Positions 25,069-34,368 of a DNA stretch of 64,000 bases are shown piece by piece (position 1 is the first letter of the stretch; each line of letters opens with the position of its first letter). The notes beneath the pieces were generated by a model, which had not been told where the DNA came from, made no database searches, and was given only the letters and a program-made list of their open reading frames with translations. The DNA is from Hoylesella pleuritidis JCM 14110. Its GTDB lineage: Bacteria; Bacteroidota; Bacteroidia; Bacteroidales; Bacteroidaceae. The position numbers and the translations under genes are program-made. The stretch is from positions 1 to 64,000 of the forward strand of contig NZ_BAJN01000008.1 in NCBI RefSeq assembly GCF_000613725.1, given 5' to 3'.

Positions 25069-26568
25069 ATGATGAACAAACCATTACTCAGAAACATCTA
25101 CGCCACGATAGCCGCACTCTTCATCTCTATATTTGCATTGCCGCAGCAGGTGCAGGCGCAGAAGTCGGAAATGTCAATGAGGCTTTGCGGAAAGGTGTAC
25201 TACGCTGACGCCACCATCCCCCTCGGCGGCGGTACGGCAAAGTGGAACCAAGCCACTACCACGCTCACCCTCAACAACGTCAAGGTGAAAAACCAGGACG
25301 ACAGTTTCCTCCATTGCAACAATATTCCCAAACTCAAGATCGTACTCGTGGGCAAAAACACCGTGAGCACGAAGTGGCAGACACTCTATTGGGAGAATGG
25401 CAACGTAGAGATTTCGGGCACAGGCTCGCTCACGGCACGCAGCGAAGCCAATGCTGCCATAACAAATGGAAGCAAGCCCTGCACGCTAACCATCAAAGAC
25501 TGCACGCTCGATGTGCAGGGAAAGGATTATAGTATCATCGGATATCACAATGGAGAAAATACGGAGATCCTGACCCTTGTGGTGGACAACGCCACGGTCA
25601 AGGTGAAAGGCGCCACCGGCGGCTGGGGCTGGAAGTGCTCAGGCATAGGCTATCTCAAACACTACTATCTGAAAAACTGCTATGTCAGCACGCCCGGTGT
25701 GAAGTTCGGCAAGACATACGAACACAACTACTACGAGTTCGTCGGCACAGACGGCGACACCTACTATGGCGAAGTAACCATCAAACCCGCAACCACTTAC
25801 AACCTCTGGATTGCCGGCACGCAGGTAAGCTCGGGCAACTGCGCCGACCTCAGCACCATCCCCGGCATATCGGGTAAGGCAAGCTACAACCCCGAGACCA
25901 AGACACTCACCCTTAACAATGCCACCATCAATACGACCGCAGGGGGCAATGGCGGTATCGGGATTGAGAACGACATCAGTGGCCTGACGCTCCGCCTCAT
26001 CGGCAAGAACACCATTACTGCCCAAAACAGCGGGGGTATACGAAATGGCCAGGCTGCGGCGCTCAACATCACAGGCGAGGGCAAACTCACAGTGAATGGA
26101 TCAACGACGGCAAGCAATGAATACTACCGTTTCGGCTTTATCAACTATGGCACAGTTACCGTGAGCAATTGCGCCCTGGAAGTCGTCGGAGGAACGGACG
26201 GACTCTCGCAAGGCCATTGGAAGTTCGACCACTGCAACATCCGCGCCAAGGGCAGCGGTTCCGGAAGCCTCTGCAATATGTATGATACCCCCGAGTTCAC
26301 CGGCTGCACAATCACAAGTCCCACGGGAACATACTGGAAAAAGTACGATACCAATGTAGCCTACTCCCTCTTCGGCACAGACGATAAGATAGTAACTGAC
26401 TGGGTGGTGATCACCAAGGATGCTACCGGCATCGAGGGCGTGAAAGCGACATGCCGCAGAAAAAGCGCGGCATCTATACCCTCGGCGGTGTGCGCCTGTC
26501 GGGTGAGCTGAAAGATCTGCCCAAGGGCGTGTACATTGTCGATGGTAAAAAAAGTGGTGAAAAAGTAA
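25069..26568 (+). CDS. Secreted beta-helix repeat protein with T9SS-like tail (two frameshifts here)
   Basis: The signal peptide is weak but plausible (LLRNIYATIAALFISIFALP, then QQVQAQ). The body is a right-handed beta-helix-like repeat: TLTLNNVKVKN, LKIVLVGKNTV, GNVEISGTGSL, CTLTIKDCTLDVQ, then a second round TLTLNNATINT, LTLRLIGKNTI, ALNITGEGKL. As given it stops at 26511. One added base near 26447 opens MPQKKRGIYTLGGVRLSGEL and LPKGVYIVDGKK, and removing one A from the 7-A run at 26547-26553 yields VVKK and a stop at 26568. The repaired 499-residue protein carries a Prevotella-type C-terminal sorting tail. Surface or secreted location is likely, function unknown. Confidence 0.7.
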
Positions 26569-26585
26569 GAACATTTCATAACCCC

Positions 26586-26653
26586 AAACGCCCACAGCCC
26601 CCGACACGGCGTTCTCGCACAAACACAAATCACGCGGGTCATCAGGGGGGCAC
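26586..26653 (+). repeat. Leader repeat, copy 3
   Basis: An AACGCC...GGCGTT stem (26587-26592 with 26608-26613) with a C-rich loop, and the tail GGGTCATCAGGGGGGCAC 22 bp later, copy the leader at 25004-25064. The central C/G-rich hairpin is replaced by unrelated sequence. It ends 8 bp before the second lipoprotein gene. Confidence 0.75.
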
Positions 26654-26661
26654 AAGAATTT

Positions 26662-27225
26662 ATGAGAACAAAAAAGTTTTTTGCAAGCGCAGCGAAAGCA
26701 GCTTTCGCCCTTGCAGCAGCGATGATGATGAGCACCGCGTTTACCTCGTGCTCGAAAGACAATGACGACAAGCCCGAGCCAAAGTTCACCAACACCGTAA
26801 CCATCGACGGCGTGGAGAAGGCCATCCTCAAGGCCGAATACGACCCCGAAGGCGACGGCAACTACCGTATCTACCTTGTCCTCTCGGCCGACGAAAAAGA
26901 ACAAGTGGTGTTGCATATAAACGAAGACGTATTCGGCACTCCCATCAAGCTGACCGAAAAAACAAAGAAAAACGCCGACAACTTTTATTTTAATTGGACG
27001 GTAGACTACTATAAGTCCAACGGCGAAGGTGGCTACACCAGGTTCATCGAAGCTTCAGGCAACCCCGAACAGGCCGTACCTGTCTTCAACACCGGTACCA
27101 TCGAGTATGCGGGCTCCATCAATGGCACCCTCAACATCCGGCTGAGAAACGGCCGCGTGAAGGGCAAAGACGGCAAGGAACACACCCTCACCATCAGCTA
27201 CAGCGGCAAGATAACGGGGTTGTAA
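26662..27225 (+). CDS. Island lipoprotein, paralogue 2
   Basis: This 187-residue lipoprotein (lipobox AFTSC, Cys30) is paralogous to the 182-residue one at 23816. It has NTVTIDGVEKAILKAEYD, YRIYLVLSADEKEQVVLHIN, PIKLTEKTKK, FNTGTIEYAGSINGTLNIRL and GKDGKEHTLTISYSG. The most conserved parts are the signal, the first 50 mature residues and the C-terminus, and the middle differs. The duplication looks old. The terminator-like hairpin at 27269 follows and seems to close the island. Confidence 0.75.
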   Translation: MRTKKFFASAAKAAFALAAAMMMSTAFTSCSKDNDDKPEPKFTNTVTIDGVEKAILKAEYDPEGDGNYRIYLVLSADEKEQVVLHINEDVFGTPIKLTEKTKKNADNFYFNWTVDYYKSNGEGGYTRFIEASGNPEQAVPVFNTGTIEYAGSINGTLNIRLRNGRVKGKDGKEHTLTISYSGKITGL

Positions 27226-27268
27226 ACGCCCGCGCTGCACTCGATAAACAAGATTGATATCATAAAAA

Positions 27269-27310
27269 TCCCTCACCTGGCTTCTGCAAAGCGCTAAGAC
27301 AGGTGAGGGA
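27269..27310 (+). terminator. Terminator-like hairpin closing the island
   Basis: A perfect 11-bp stem (TCCCTCACCTG, 27269-27279, with 27300-27310) is followed by AACTTTTGG. The other strand has a better U-tract (GGGATTTTTATG). Confidence 0.6.
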
Positions 27311-27327
27311 ACTTTTGGGAGGTATAT

Positions 27328-27390
27328 GAGAAGTATACGACTACCGAGGCAGAAGTCGTATAGGGCTGGGGCAAAAGTATAGGAGGAGTC
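27328..27390 (-). repeat. 63-bp TATAC-box element, copy E
   Basis: Read on the minus strand (GACTCC ... CTTCTC) it has TATAC at exactly 10-14, 29-33 and 54-58, as in copies A-C, while most spacer bases differ. It lies between the end of the island and the holB promoter. Confidence 0.85.
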
Positions 27391-27532
27391 ATCGACGATC
27401 ATCGGGGGCTTGGATTGCACATTTATTGTATCATCCCAAGTATTTTATTCGCATTTTACAGTGCTTTTTCGTAACTTTGCAACGAAATGGCCCCGAATAG
27501 GAAAGAGAGAGGTAGCCTTTCAGAACAACAGG

Positions 27533-28666
27533 ATGAGATTCAACGAAGTAATCGGACAGAAAGAGGCACAAAACCGACTGTTGCAAATGGTCGGCGAGCA
27601 ACGTATTCCACACGCGATATTGCTCTGCGGACCGTCGGGCTGCGGGAAAATGGCGCTTGCCCTGGCTTTCGCCTCATACCTCTTGGGTGAAAACGACAGC
27701 GAGCCGACACCACAAAAACGCAATGTAGAAGCAATGCTTCGCAACTGGGAGCATCCCGACCTGCACTTCACCTATCCCGTGATCAGACCGGCCGGCACTT
27801 CGAGCGAGCATAAAATGGTGAGCGGAGACTTCGCCCTGGAATGGCGCGAGATGCTGATGAAAGGGCCATATTTCACAATGGACCAATGGCTCGACTGTAT
27901 GAAAGCTGCCAATCAGCAAGCACAGATCGGTGCGGGAGAGAGCGATGAACTGATGCGTAAACTGAGTTTGAAGTCGAGTCAGGGCGGATTTAAAGTCAGT
28001 ATCATCTGGTTGCCCGAACGAATGAACGCAGAGTGTGCCAACAAACTACTCAAACTGTTGGAAGAACCACCACATCAGACGGTGTTTTTGCTGATTTGCG
28101 AAGCGCCGGAACTGCTCCTCGACACCATTCGCAGCCGCACCCAGCGCATCGATATACACCGAATTGCCGAAGCTGACATAGAAGAAGCCCTTGTCACACG
28201 GCGCGGCATCGACGCCGAACCAGCCCGTTGCATCGCACGAGTGGCTAACGGCAGCTGGCTGAAAGCCCTCGAAACGTTAGACGCCGACAACGAGAACCGC
28301 CGGTTTCTTGATATATTCATCTCGCTGATGCGCCTCTCTTATCAGCGTAATGTACACGAATTGAAAACGTGGAGCGAAACGGTTGCAGGCTTCGGAAGAG
28401 AGAAACAGCGGCGTATGCTGTCGTATTTTGCACGGATGATTCGCGAAAACTTCATTTATAATTTCGGCCTTTCCGACCTAAATTATATGACTGCCGACGA
28501 AGAGAATTTCTCTAAACGCTTCGCCCGTTTCATCAACGAGGCCAACGTAATAGAGATTTCCGAACTGTTGACGAAGACTCAGCGCGACATCGGGCAGAAT
28601 GCAAATGCCAAGATCGTGTTCTTCGATTTGGCGCTGAAAATGATCGTATTAATTATGAGAAAATAA
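27533..28666 (+). CDS. holB: DNA polymerase III delta' subunit (clamp loader)
   Basis: The 377-residue AAA+ protein has a Walker A GPSGCGKM (about residues 31-38), the region FKVSIIWLPERMNAECANKLLKLLEEPP with the sensor-like TIRSRTQRI that follows, all typical of the delta' subunit, which with gamma/tau and delta loads the beta clamp. The start at 27533 (MRFNEVIGQ) is chosen because family members begin just before 'VIGQ' and a -7 box TAACTTTG lies at 27472-27479. The longer reading from 27410 would begin before the promoter. It is the first gene of holB-ricT-gldH. Confidence 0.9.
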   Translation: MRFNEVIGQKEAQNRLLQMVGEQRIPHAILLCGPSGCGKMALALAFASYLLGENDSEPTPQKRNVEAMLRNWEHPDLHFTYPVIRPAGTSSEHKMVSGDFALEWREMLMKGPYFTMDQWLDCMKAANQQAQIGAGESDELMRKLSLKSSQGGFKVSIIWLPERMNAECANKLLKLLEEPPHQTVFLLICEAPELLLDTIRSRTQRIDIHRIAEADIEEALVTRRGIDAEPARCIARVANGSWLKALETLDADNENRRFLDIFISLMRLSYQRNVHELKTWSETVAGFGREKQRRMLSYFARMIRENFIYNFGLSDLNYMTADEENFSKRFARFINEANVIEISELLTKTQRDIGQNANAKIVFFDLALKMIVLIMRK

Positions 28667-28672
28667 TGACCT

Positions 28673-29998
28673 ATGAAATATGAAGATTTGAATTACAAGA
28701 TATGCAGCGATTGCGACCGCGGACTGTGCCATTGTGCCTGTGGACGACAAGATCGCCAACTCAATACATACGACTGGCTGGCAGACGTTCCAGGTAATCC
28801 TTACAGCACCGATTTGGTGGAAGTTCAGTTCAAGAACACCCGTAAAGGATACTATCACAATGTGAATAACCTTGACCTGCACAAGGGTGACACTGTAGCT
28901 GTCGAAGCCAATCCGGGTCACGACATCGGTGTGGTGACACTCACGGGGCGCCTCGTGAAGTTACAGATAAAGAAAGCAAACCTGAAATCGTCGGATGAGA
29001 TACGACGTATATATCGTATTGCCAAGCAGGTGGACATCGATAAATACACTGAGGCCAAAAGCAGAGAACATGGCACAATGATTCAGAGTAGGCAAATAGC
29101 TAAGGAACTCGGACTGCAAATGAAGATCGGAGACGTGGAATATCAAGGCGACGGCAACAAGGCCATCTTTTATTACATTGCCGACGATCGCGTAGACTTC
29201 CGGCAACTGATCAAGATCCTGGCCGAGACGTTTCATATCCGTATCGAAATGAAACAGATCGGAGCACGACAGGAGGCTGGCCGTATTGGCGGTACAGGTC
29301 CGTGCGGCCGCGAACTCTGTTGTGCCACTTGGATGAAGAATTTTTCCAGTGTCAGCACCAATGCCGCCCGCTTTCAGGATATCTCTCTCAATCCTCAGAA
29401 ATTGGCGGGTATGTGTGCCAAGCTCAAGTGCTGCCTTAACTACGAAGTTGACAGTTATGTGGAAGCGAGTAGGAAACTGCCCGGCAAGGAGATTATCTTA
29501 CAGACACAAGACAGCGATTATTATTATTTCAAGGCAGACGTGTTATCGGGACAGGTAACCTATTCTACCGATAAGAACCTCGCAGCCAACCTCGAAACGA
29601 TCACAGCAGTACGTGCCAACGAGATTATCGGACTCAATCGGCAAGGCGAAAAGCCACTCACGCTTTTGGCGGATGGCAAACAAAAGGTTCAGAAAAAGTC
29701 TGTCGATCTGCTGGCCAATGCCGACATCAGTCGCTTCGACAAGTCTAAACAAAACAGGAAAAAAGACAATACACGACGGAATAAGCGTAAAGCAGAAGGC
29801 GAGAAACTGACAGGCGGAGAACAAAAGGATGGCAATCGTAAACCTAACAACCGTCCTCGGGAAAACGGCGAGTCAGCAACAGGGAACAGGCGGCCGGATT
29901 CGGGCAGACAAACACGCAATAATGGTAATCCCAATCGGCGTAACAATAATGCAAATAGAGATCAAAAAACCGATACGCAACCGAGAAATGCAGAGTAA
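28673..29998 (+). CDS. ricT: PSP1/RicT-like protein with long basic C-terminal tail
   Basis: The 441-residue protein has the PSP1 domain (YaaT/RicT family) in residues about 45-290, with GDTVAVEANPGHDIGVV, KIGDVEYQGDGNKAIFYYIADDRVDFRQLI, GTGPCGRELCCATW and LAGMCAKLKCCLNYE. The paired Cys in the last two motifs are the ones that hold the cluster in the RicAFT complex of Bacillus. An N-terminal CSDCDRGLCHCACG adds more Cys. Residues about 340-441 are a low-complexity Lys/Arg/Asn tail, probably RNA-binding or disordered. RicA and RicF are not in the window. It follows holB by 6 bp, an arrangement common in Bacteroidetes. Confidence 0.85.
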   Translation: MKYEDLNYKICSDCDRGLCHCACGRQDRQLNTYDWLADVPGNPYSTDLVEVQFKNTRKGYYHNVNNLDLHKGDTVAVEANPGHDIGVVTLTGRLVKLQIKKANLKSSDEIRRIYRIAKQVDIDKYTEAKSREHGTMIQSRQIAKELGLQMKIGDVEYQGDGNKAIFYYIADDRVDFRQLIKILAETFHIRIEMKQIGARQEAGRIGGTGPCGRELCCATWMKNFSSVSTNAARFQDISLNPQKLAGMCAKLKCCLNYEVDSYVEASRKLPGKEIILQTQDSDYYYFKADVLSGQVTYSTDKNLAANLETITAVRANEIIGLNRQGEKPLTLLADGKQKVQKKSVDLLANADISRFDKSKQNRKKDNTRRNKRKAEGEKLTGGEQKDGNRKPNNRPRENGESATGNRRPDSGRQTRNNGNPNRRNNNANRDQKTDTQPRNAE

Positions 29999-30002
29999 GC
30001 CA

Positions 30003-30458
30003 ATGAGAAAGGGGGTTCTTACATCATTCGCAATACTGGCGATACTCACTGCTGCATGCGGCAACAAGGTGTATGATCGATATGCCCATACGCCAGTTGC
30101 CGGTTGGGAGAAAAACGACACACTCTCGTTCGCCGTTCCCCGAGTCGCTATTGCAGGCGTTTACGGTATCAATGTGGCGTTGCGCACGAACGGTGCTTAC
30201 CCTTTTCAAGCGCTGACACTTATCGTCGAACAGCATATCCTGCCGGCAAAGCGTATGAAAACAGATACGATAAACTGTGTGCTCACCGATCGAGACGGCA
30301 AGGCAAAAGGGCAAGGCATCAGCTACTATCAATACCGATTCCACGCCAGCAATCTGCATCTCTCTCCTGGCGACAGTCTCTTCATCACTGTCCGACACGA
30401 TATGAAACGCGAAGTCTTACCCGGCATCAGCGATATCGGGGTGATAATTGAAAACTGA
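30003..30458 (+). CDS. gldH: GldH-type lipoprotein
   Basis: This 151-residue lipoprotein (lipobox LTAAC, Cys19) has the GldH features: KVYDRYAHTPVAGWEKNDTL at the mature N-terminus, then VNVAL-type strand sequence (YGINVALRTNGAYPFQALTLIVE) and LPGISDIGVIIE at the end. GldH was found as a gliding motility lipoprotein and is retained in many non-gliding Bacteroidetes. The start at 30003 is chosen to give a clean signal. An ATG at 29988 would overlap the ricT stop and is also possible. It forms an operon with ricT. Confidence 0.85.
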   Translation: MRKGVLTSFAILAILTAACGNKVYDRYAHTPVAGWEKNDTLSFAVPRVAIAGVYGINVALRTNGAYPFQALTLIVEQHILPAKRMKTDTINCVLTDRDGKAKGQGISYYQYRFHASNLHLSPGDSLFITVRHDMKREVLPGISDIGVIIEN

Positions 30459-30554
30459 GAGTGATTTTTACTGATTTGAACTTATCGTACCCCTACGCCG
30501 AATCCGTTTCGTCGATTTGAAGCTTTCCCAATATTATTAGGAAATATCGTTTTT

Positions 30555-32056
30555 CTATTTCCTGATCATTCCTCTTCCCGCATCAATACGCAGGAAGATG
30601 AACAACAACAGAGTGAATCCCCACAATGAGGATCCACCATAACTGAAAAAGGGCAAGGGAATACCAATAACAGGAGTGAGTCCGAGTACCATCCCCACAT
30701 TAATAAAAACGTGAAACAGGAATATGCTCAATACGCAATAGCCATACACACGACCGAACTTGAAAGGCTGCCGTTCAGCTAAATAGATGAGCCGTAAGAT
30801 CAAAGCAAGGAACAACAGCAGTACACCTGCCGAACCGACAAAGCCTTCCTCCTCACCCACAGTACAAAAGATGAAGTCGGTATCTTGCTCGGGTACGAAT
30901 TTGAGTTTGGTCTGTGTACCATTCAGGAATCCTTTTCCCCGCAGTCCTCCCGAACCAATGGCAATTTCGCTCTGATGCACATTATAGCCGGCACCGGAAA
31001 GATCTTCATCTAAGCCGAGCAAGACATTAATGCGGACACGCTGGTGAGGCTCCATCACATCATTCAAGACATAATCTGCGGAATAGAAAAAAGCTATCGA
31101 CCAATAGCAAACAACGCAATATAGAAATAATTGGTCAAACGCGAACTGATACTCTGATAAACAAGGTAACCAATCAGCACAGCACTTACACCGAACTGTA
31201 CCCACACAATGTCAAACGGAATAACATACTCGGAAAACAACAGAGCAATCAGCGTAATACCTATCGAGAAAGCTACTAAACGAAACGCCCGCTTCTTATT
31301 GTTACAATAGACATAGACCATCGCTGCTGAAAAGAGTTGCACCAAAAGTAAGACAACGAACTTTCCGATCGAAGTGGGAGTATCGCCAAGGAAAACTTGC
31401 TCGTATTTGATACCTGCCACGAAATAGATGACCATTGCAACACCTGTAAAGAGGATACTTCCCGGCATTCCTTCACGATAAAACATCAGGAAAAAAGCCA
31501 GATAAACAAGTGCTGAACCAGTCTCTCGTTGCGCCACAATGAAGAGCATCGGCAGCAACACGACACCGCACGCTGCGGCGAAATGTTTCCATCGATGGAT
31601 GTTGAAACCATAGGTGCTCATCAGCTTTGCTACGGCTAAGGCCGTAGCAAACTTGGCAAACTCGGCCGGTTGCAATCGGAGCGAGCCCAACACGAGCCAA
31701 GAACGCGATCCTTTGATTTCGTGCGGGTTGAAGATAGTGGCAAAAAGCAACAGCAGCAGCAAGACATAAATGACATAAGAAAAGGTGTCGTAAAATCTGT
31801 CATCGAGCATCAGTAAAACGAATCCCAAACAGACGGACGTGCCAATCCACACGATCTGCATTCCCGAACGCGTGCCGAGACTGAAAATATCGGTATCGCC
31901 GTATGTATAACTCGCTCCGCAAACACTGACCCATCCGAAGATGAGCAACGACAGATAGATGGCTATCGTCCACCAGTCGAGCGATGCAAGCACACTGTGC
32001 GGTTTATCTATTCCTCGCTCCATACGCAATTCTTCGTCGTTGAAAGTCTGCCGCAC
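30555..32056 (-). CDS. rodA: Rod-shape protein RodA, SEDS glycosyltransferase (one frameshift here)
   Basis: RodA polymerises peptidoglycan glycan strands in the elongation complex with PBP2. Two overlapping readings join if one base is added near 31100. The first (from 32056) ends TNYFYIALFAIGR and the second continues SIAFFYSADYVLNDV. The repaired protein is about 500 residues (489 from the ATG at 32023) with about ten TM helices, SRSWLVLGSLRLQPAEFAK and, near the end, GLTPVIGIPLPFFSYGGSSL, the SEDS signature. The start overlaps the end of mrdA by 20-53 bp. Loss would be expected to abolish rod shape, so the break is more likely a sequence error than a real mutation. Confidence 0.85.
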
Positions 32057-33854
32057 GCTTTTCAGAAGCGGCAGAGAGTTTACCTTTTATATATTGTTCC
32101 ATCATCAAAGAGCCGATAGGTACACCATAGTCAGCACCGAAACCACCATTCTCCACATATACAGCGATAGCGATTCGGGGCTTCTCCATCGGGGCAAATC
32201 CCATAAAAACAGAATGGTCCTGTCCACGATTTTGCGCTGTTCCTGTCTTTCCGCAGACGAGATAATCGGCACGATTAGCCTCTTTACACGTTCCCTTAAT
32301 TACTGATGAACGCATTCCGGCTACGATATAGTCGTAAGCACGTCGACTCGCTCGGGTGTAATGCCTACGCGTGAACACAGTATCCAAGGGCTCGTCTTGC
32401 ACTTTCCGCACCACGTGAGGCACATAATAATAGCCGCGATTGGCGATAGTAGCTCCGAGATTGGCTATCTGCAACGGCGTAAGATTGACTTCACCCTGTC
32501 CGATAGCAATACTAATAACAGTCAGTCCGTTCCAAGACCCGTGATAAGCTTTATCATAAAATGTGGCATTGGGTATCAATCCGCGTTTCTCTCCGGGCAA
32601 ATCAATGCCGAGCTTGTAACCGAATCCCATACTAACCATATAATCACGCCACGTATTCATCGCCCTCTCCACATTCCTATATTTACGTCGGTTGGACATC
32701 ATATAATACAATCCCCAACAAAAATAAGCATTGCAGGAGGTACTGATGGCTTCAACCAAATTAATCGGCGAAGCGTGTCCGTGGCATCCCACGTGCAGAC
32801 CGCGATAGAAAAAGCCGCGATGACAGGGGAACATCGTATATGGCGTAATGATTCCTTCGGACATATATGTCAAACCTTGAGAAGTTTTAAAGGTCGATCC
32901 GGGCGGATATTGCCCCATTATCGAGCGATTCAGCAAAGGTTTCCGAATATTGCGCGACAAGGTAAGATGATTCTTTCCACGTTGGCGCCCCACCATAACT
33001 CGCGGATCGTAAGTGGGTGACGAAACCATACACAGCACTTCACCGGTGGATGGTTCAATGGCGACGATACTACCGATTTTTCCTTCCATCAATCGCTCTC
33101 CAAGTGCCTGTAACTTAATGTCAAGACTTAACGTGAGATCTTTCCCTGCAACTGGTCGGTGATCGAAGCGCCCGTTCTGATAGCTCCCTTGTATTCTTCC
33201 GTGGGCATCACGCAAAAGTATCTGTACACCTTTTTCTCCGCGGAGCAGCTTTTCGTAAGATCGCTCAACACCCTGTTTACCGATATAATCGCCCGATTGA
33301 TAATAATCATCCTCTTCAATATCACCTTCCGAGACCTCCGCTACATCTCCTAAAACGTGCGCAGCATAGGGATATTGATACTGACGCACACTGCGCTTCT
33401 GTATATAAAAGCCCGGAAAACGAAACATCTTCTCTCGGAAAATACTGAAAACCTTGTCGGGGAGCTGACTCATAAACTGCTGTTGGGTGAAACGAGAGTA
33501 ACCGGGATTTTTTGATCTGTCCTTGATATCATTCATTCTTTTGATAAAGAATTCCTTGGTTATGCCCAAAGCATCACAAAACTCAGCAGTATCAAGCCGA
33601 CCATTCTCTTCATTCATCACCACCATTATGTCGTAAGCAGGTTGATTGTAAACCAGCAATTTACCGCTGCGATCAGTAATAATGCCACGTGAGGGATATT
33701 CTATTTTCTTTTGAAAGGCATTACTGTCCGCATTCTTCTTGTAGTCGTCGCTCATCAGTTGCAGCGTAAAGAGTCGCACAATATAAATGACCACGATTGC
33801 CACAGCCACTCCACCGATTACCAAACGACGATTTTCAAGATTAAAATCCTTCAT
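32004..33854 (-). CDS. mrdA: Penicillin-binding protein 2 (elongation transpeptidase)
   Basis: This 616-residue class B PBP cross-links peptidoglycan during side-wall growth. It has an N-terminal TM helix (residues about 10-30), a dimerisation domain with RGIITDRSGKLLVYN, and a transpeptidase domain with active-site Ser320 in GSTFK, the SCN-type motif in STSCNAYF and the KTG motif in CGKTGTAQN. It is the fifth gene in the minus-strand order IMP cyclohydrolase, mreB, mreC, mreD, mrdA, rodA. The mreD end overlaps its start by 1 bp. Confidence 0.93.
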   Translation of the reverse strand: MKDFNLENRRLVIGGVAVAIVVIYIVRLFTLQLMSDDYKKNADSNAFQKKIEYPSRGIITDRSGKLLVYNQPAYDIMVVMNEENGRLDTAEFCDALGITKEFFIKRMNDIKDRSKNPGYSRFTQQQFMSQLPDKVFSIFREKMFRFPGFYIQKRSVRQYQYPYAAHVLGDVAEVSEGDIEEDDYYQSGDYIGKQGVERSYEKLLRGEKGVQILLRDAHGRIQGSYQNGRFDHRPVAGKDLTLSLDIKLQALGERLMEGKIGSIVAIEPSTGEVLCMVSSPTYDPRVMVGRQRGKNHLTLSRNIRKPLLNRSIMGQYPPGSTFKTSQGLTYMSEGIITPYTMFPCHRGFFYRGLHVGCHGHASPINLVEAISTSCNAYFCWGLYYMMSNRRKYRNVERAMNTWRDYMVSMGFGYKLGIDLPGEKRGLIPNATFYDKAYHGSWNGLTVISIAIGQGEVNLTPLQIANLGATIANRGYYYVPHVVRKVQDEPLDTVFTRRHYTRASRRAYDYIVAGMRSSVIKGTCKEANRADYLVCGKTGTAQNRGQDHSVFMGFAPMEKPRIAIAVYVENGGFGADYGVPIGSLMMEQYIKGKLSAASEKRAADFQRRRIAYGARNR

Positions 33855-34357
33855 TAATTGCGTTCCCTCATATTCTCAATCACCAAAATCAAGATAACGG
33901 TAAGAACCGTACTTCCGCCTACACACGCTATCCATTGCTGCCAATTGAAAAAGCTGAATGTCTCAAACGTGAAGAATAACAAACAGTAAATCATAACTGA
34001 AAGGATGGTATAATAAACAAACTTTGCTACTCCCAGCGATTTCATCGTGGGCTTGAAATCGTCCGAATTATCGCGGGAAACGAACAGCATCAGCAAATAA
34101 GGCTGAATGAGTCCCATAAAAGTCATTGACAAAGTTGCCACACCAGGCGTATTGGAAAATATATCCACAAAGAGTCCCGTTAGGAAACACCACATCAAAA
34201 TACCAGTCCGAGGATAATCACGGCGAAACAACAATACGATGTAAACATAAAGGAGCGGAGTCGCACAATTGAAAAGATGGATGTGATTTAATACCAACAC
34301 TTGTACCAACAAGAGGAGAATAAATCCTAATAACCTTTTGATTAAATTCAAATTCAT
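33854..34357 (-). CDS. mreD: Rod-shape protein MreD
   Basis: The 167-residue inner membrane protein has five or six predicted TM helices (LLGFILLLLVQVLVLNHI, LLYVYIVLLFRRDYPRTGIL, FLTGLFVDIFSNTPGVATLS and more) and the size of MreD. It works with MreB and MreC in the elongation complex. MreD sequences are weakly conserved, so its place between mreC and mrdA carries much of the call. The frame is intact and the gene is tightly coupled to its neighbours (11 bp to mreC, 1 bp overlap with mrdA). Confidence 0.88.
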   Translation of the reverse strand: MNLNLIKRLLGFILLLLVQVLVLNHIHLFNCATPLLYVYIVLLFRRDYPRTGILMWCFLTGLFVDIFSNTPGVATLSMTFMGLIQPYLLMLFVSRDNSDDFKPTMKSLGVAKFVYYTILSVMIYCLLFFTFETFSFFNWQQWIACVGGSTVLTVILILVIENMRERN

Positions 34358-34368
34358 AGCTGTCTCCT

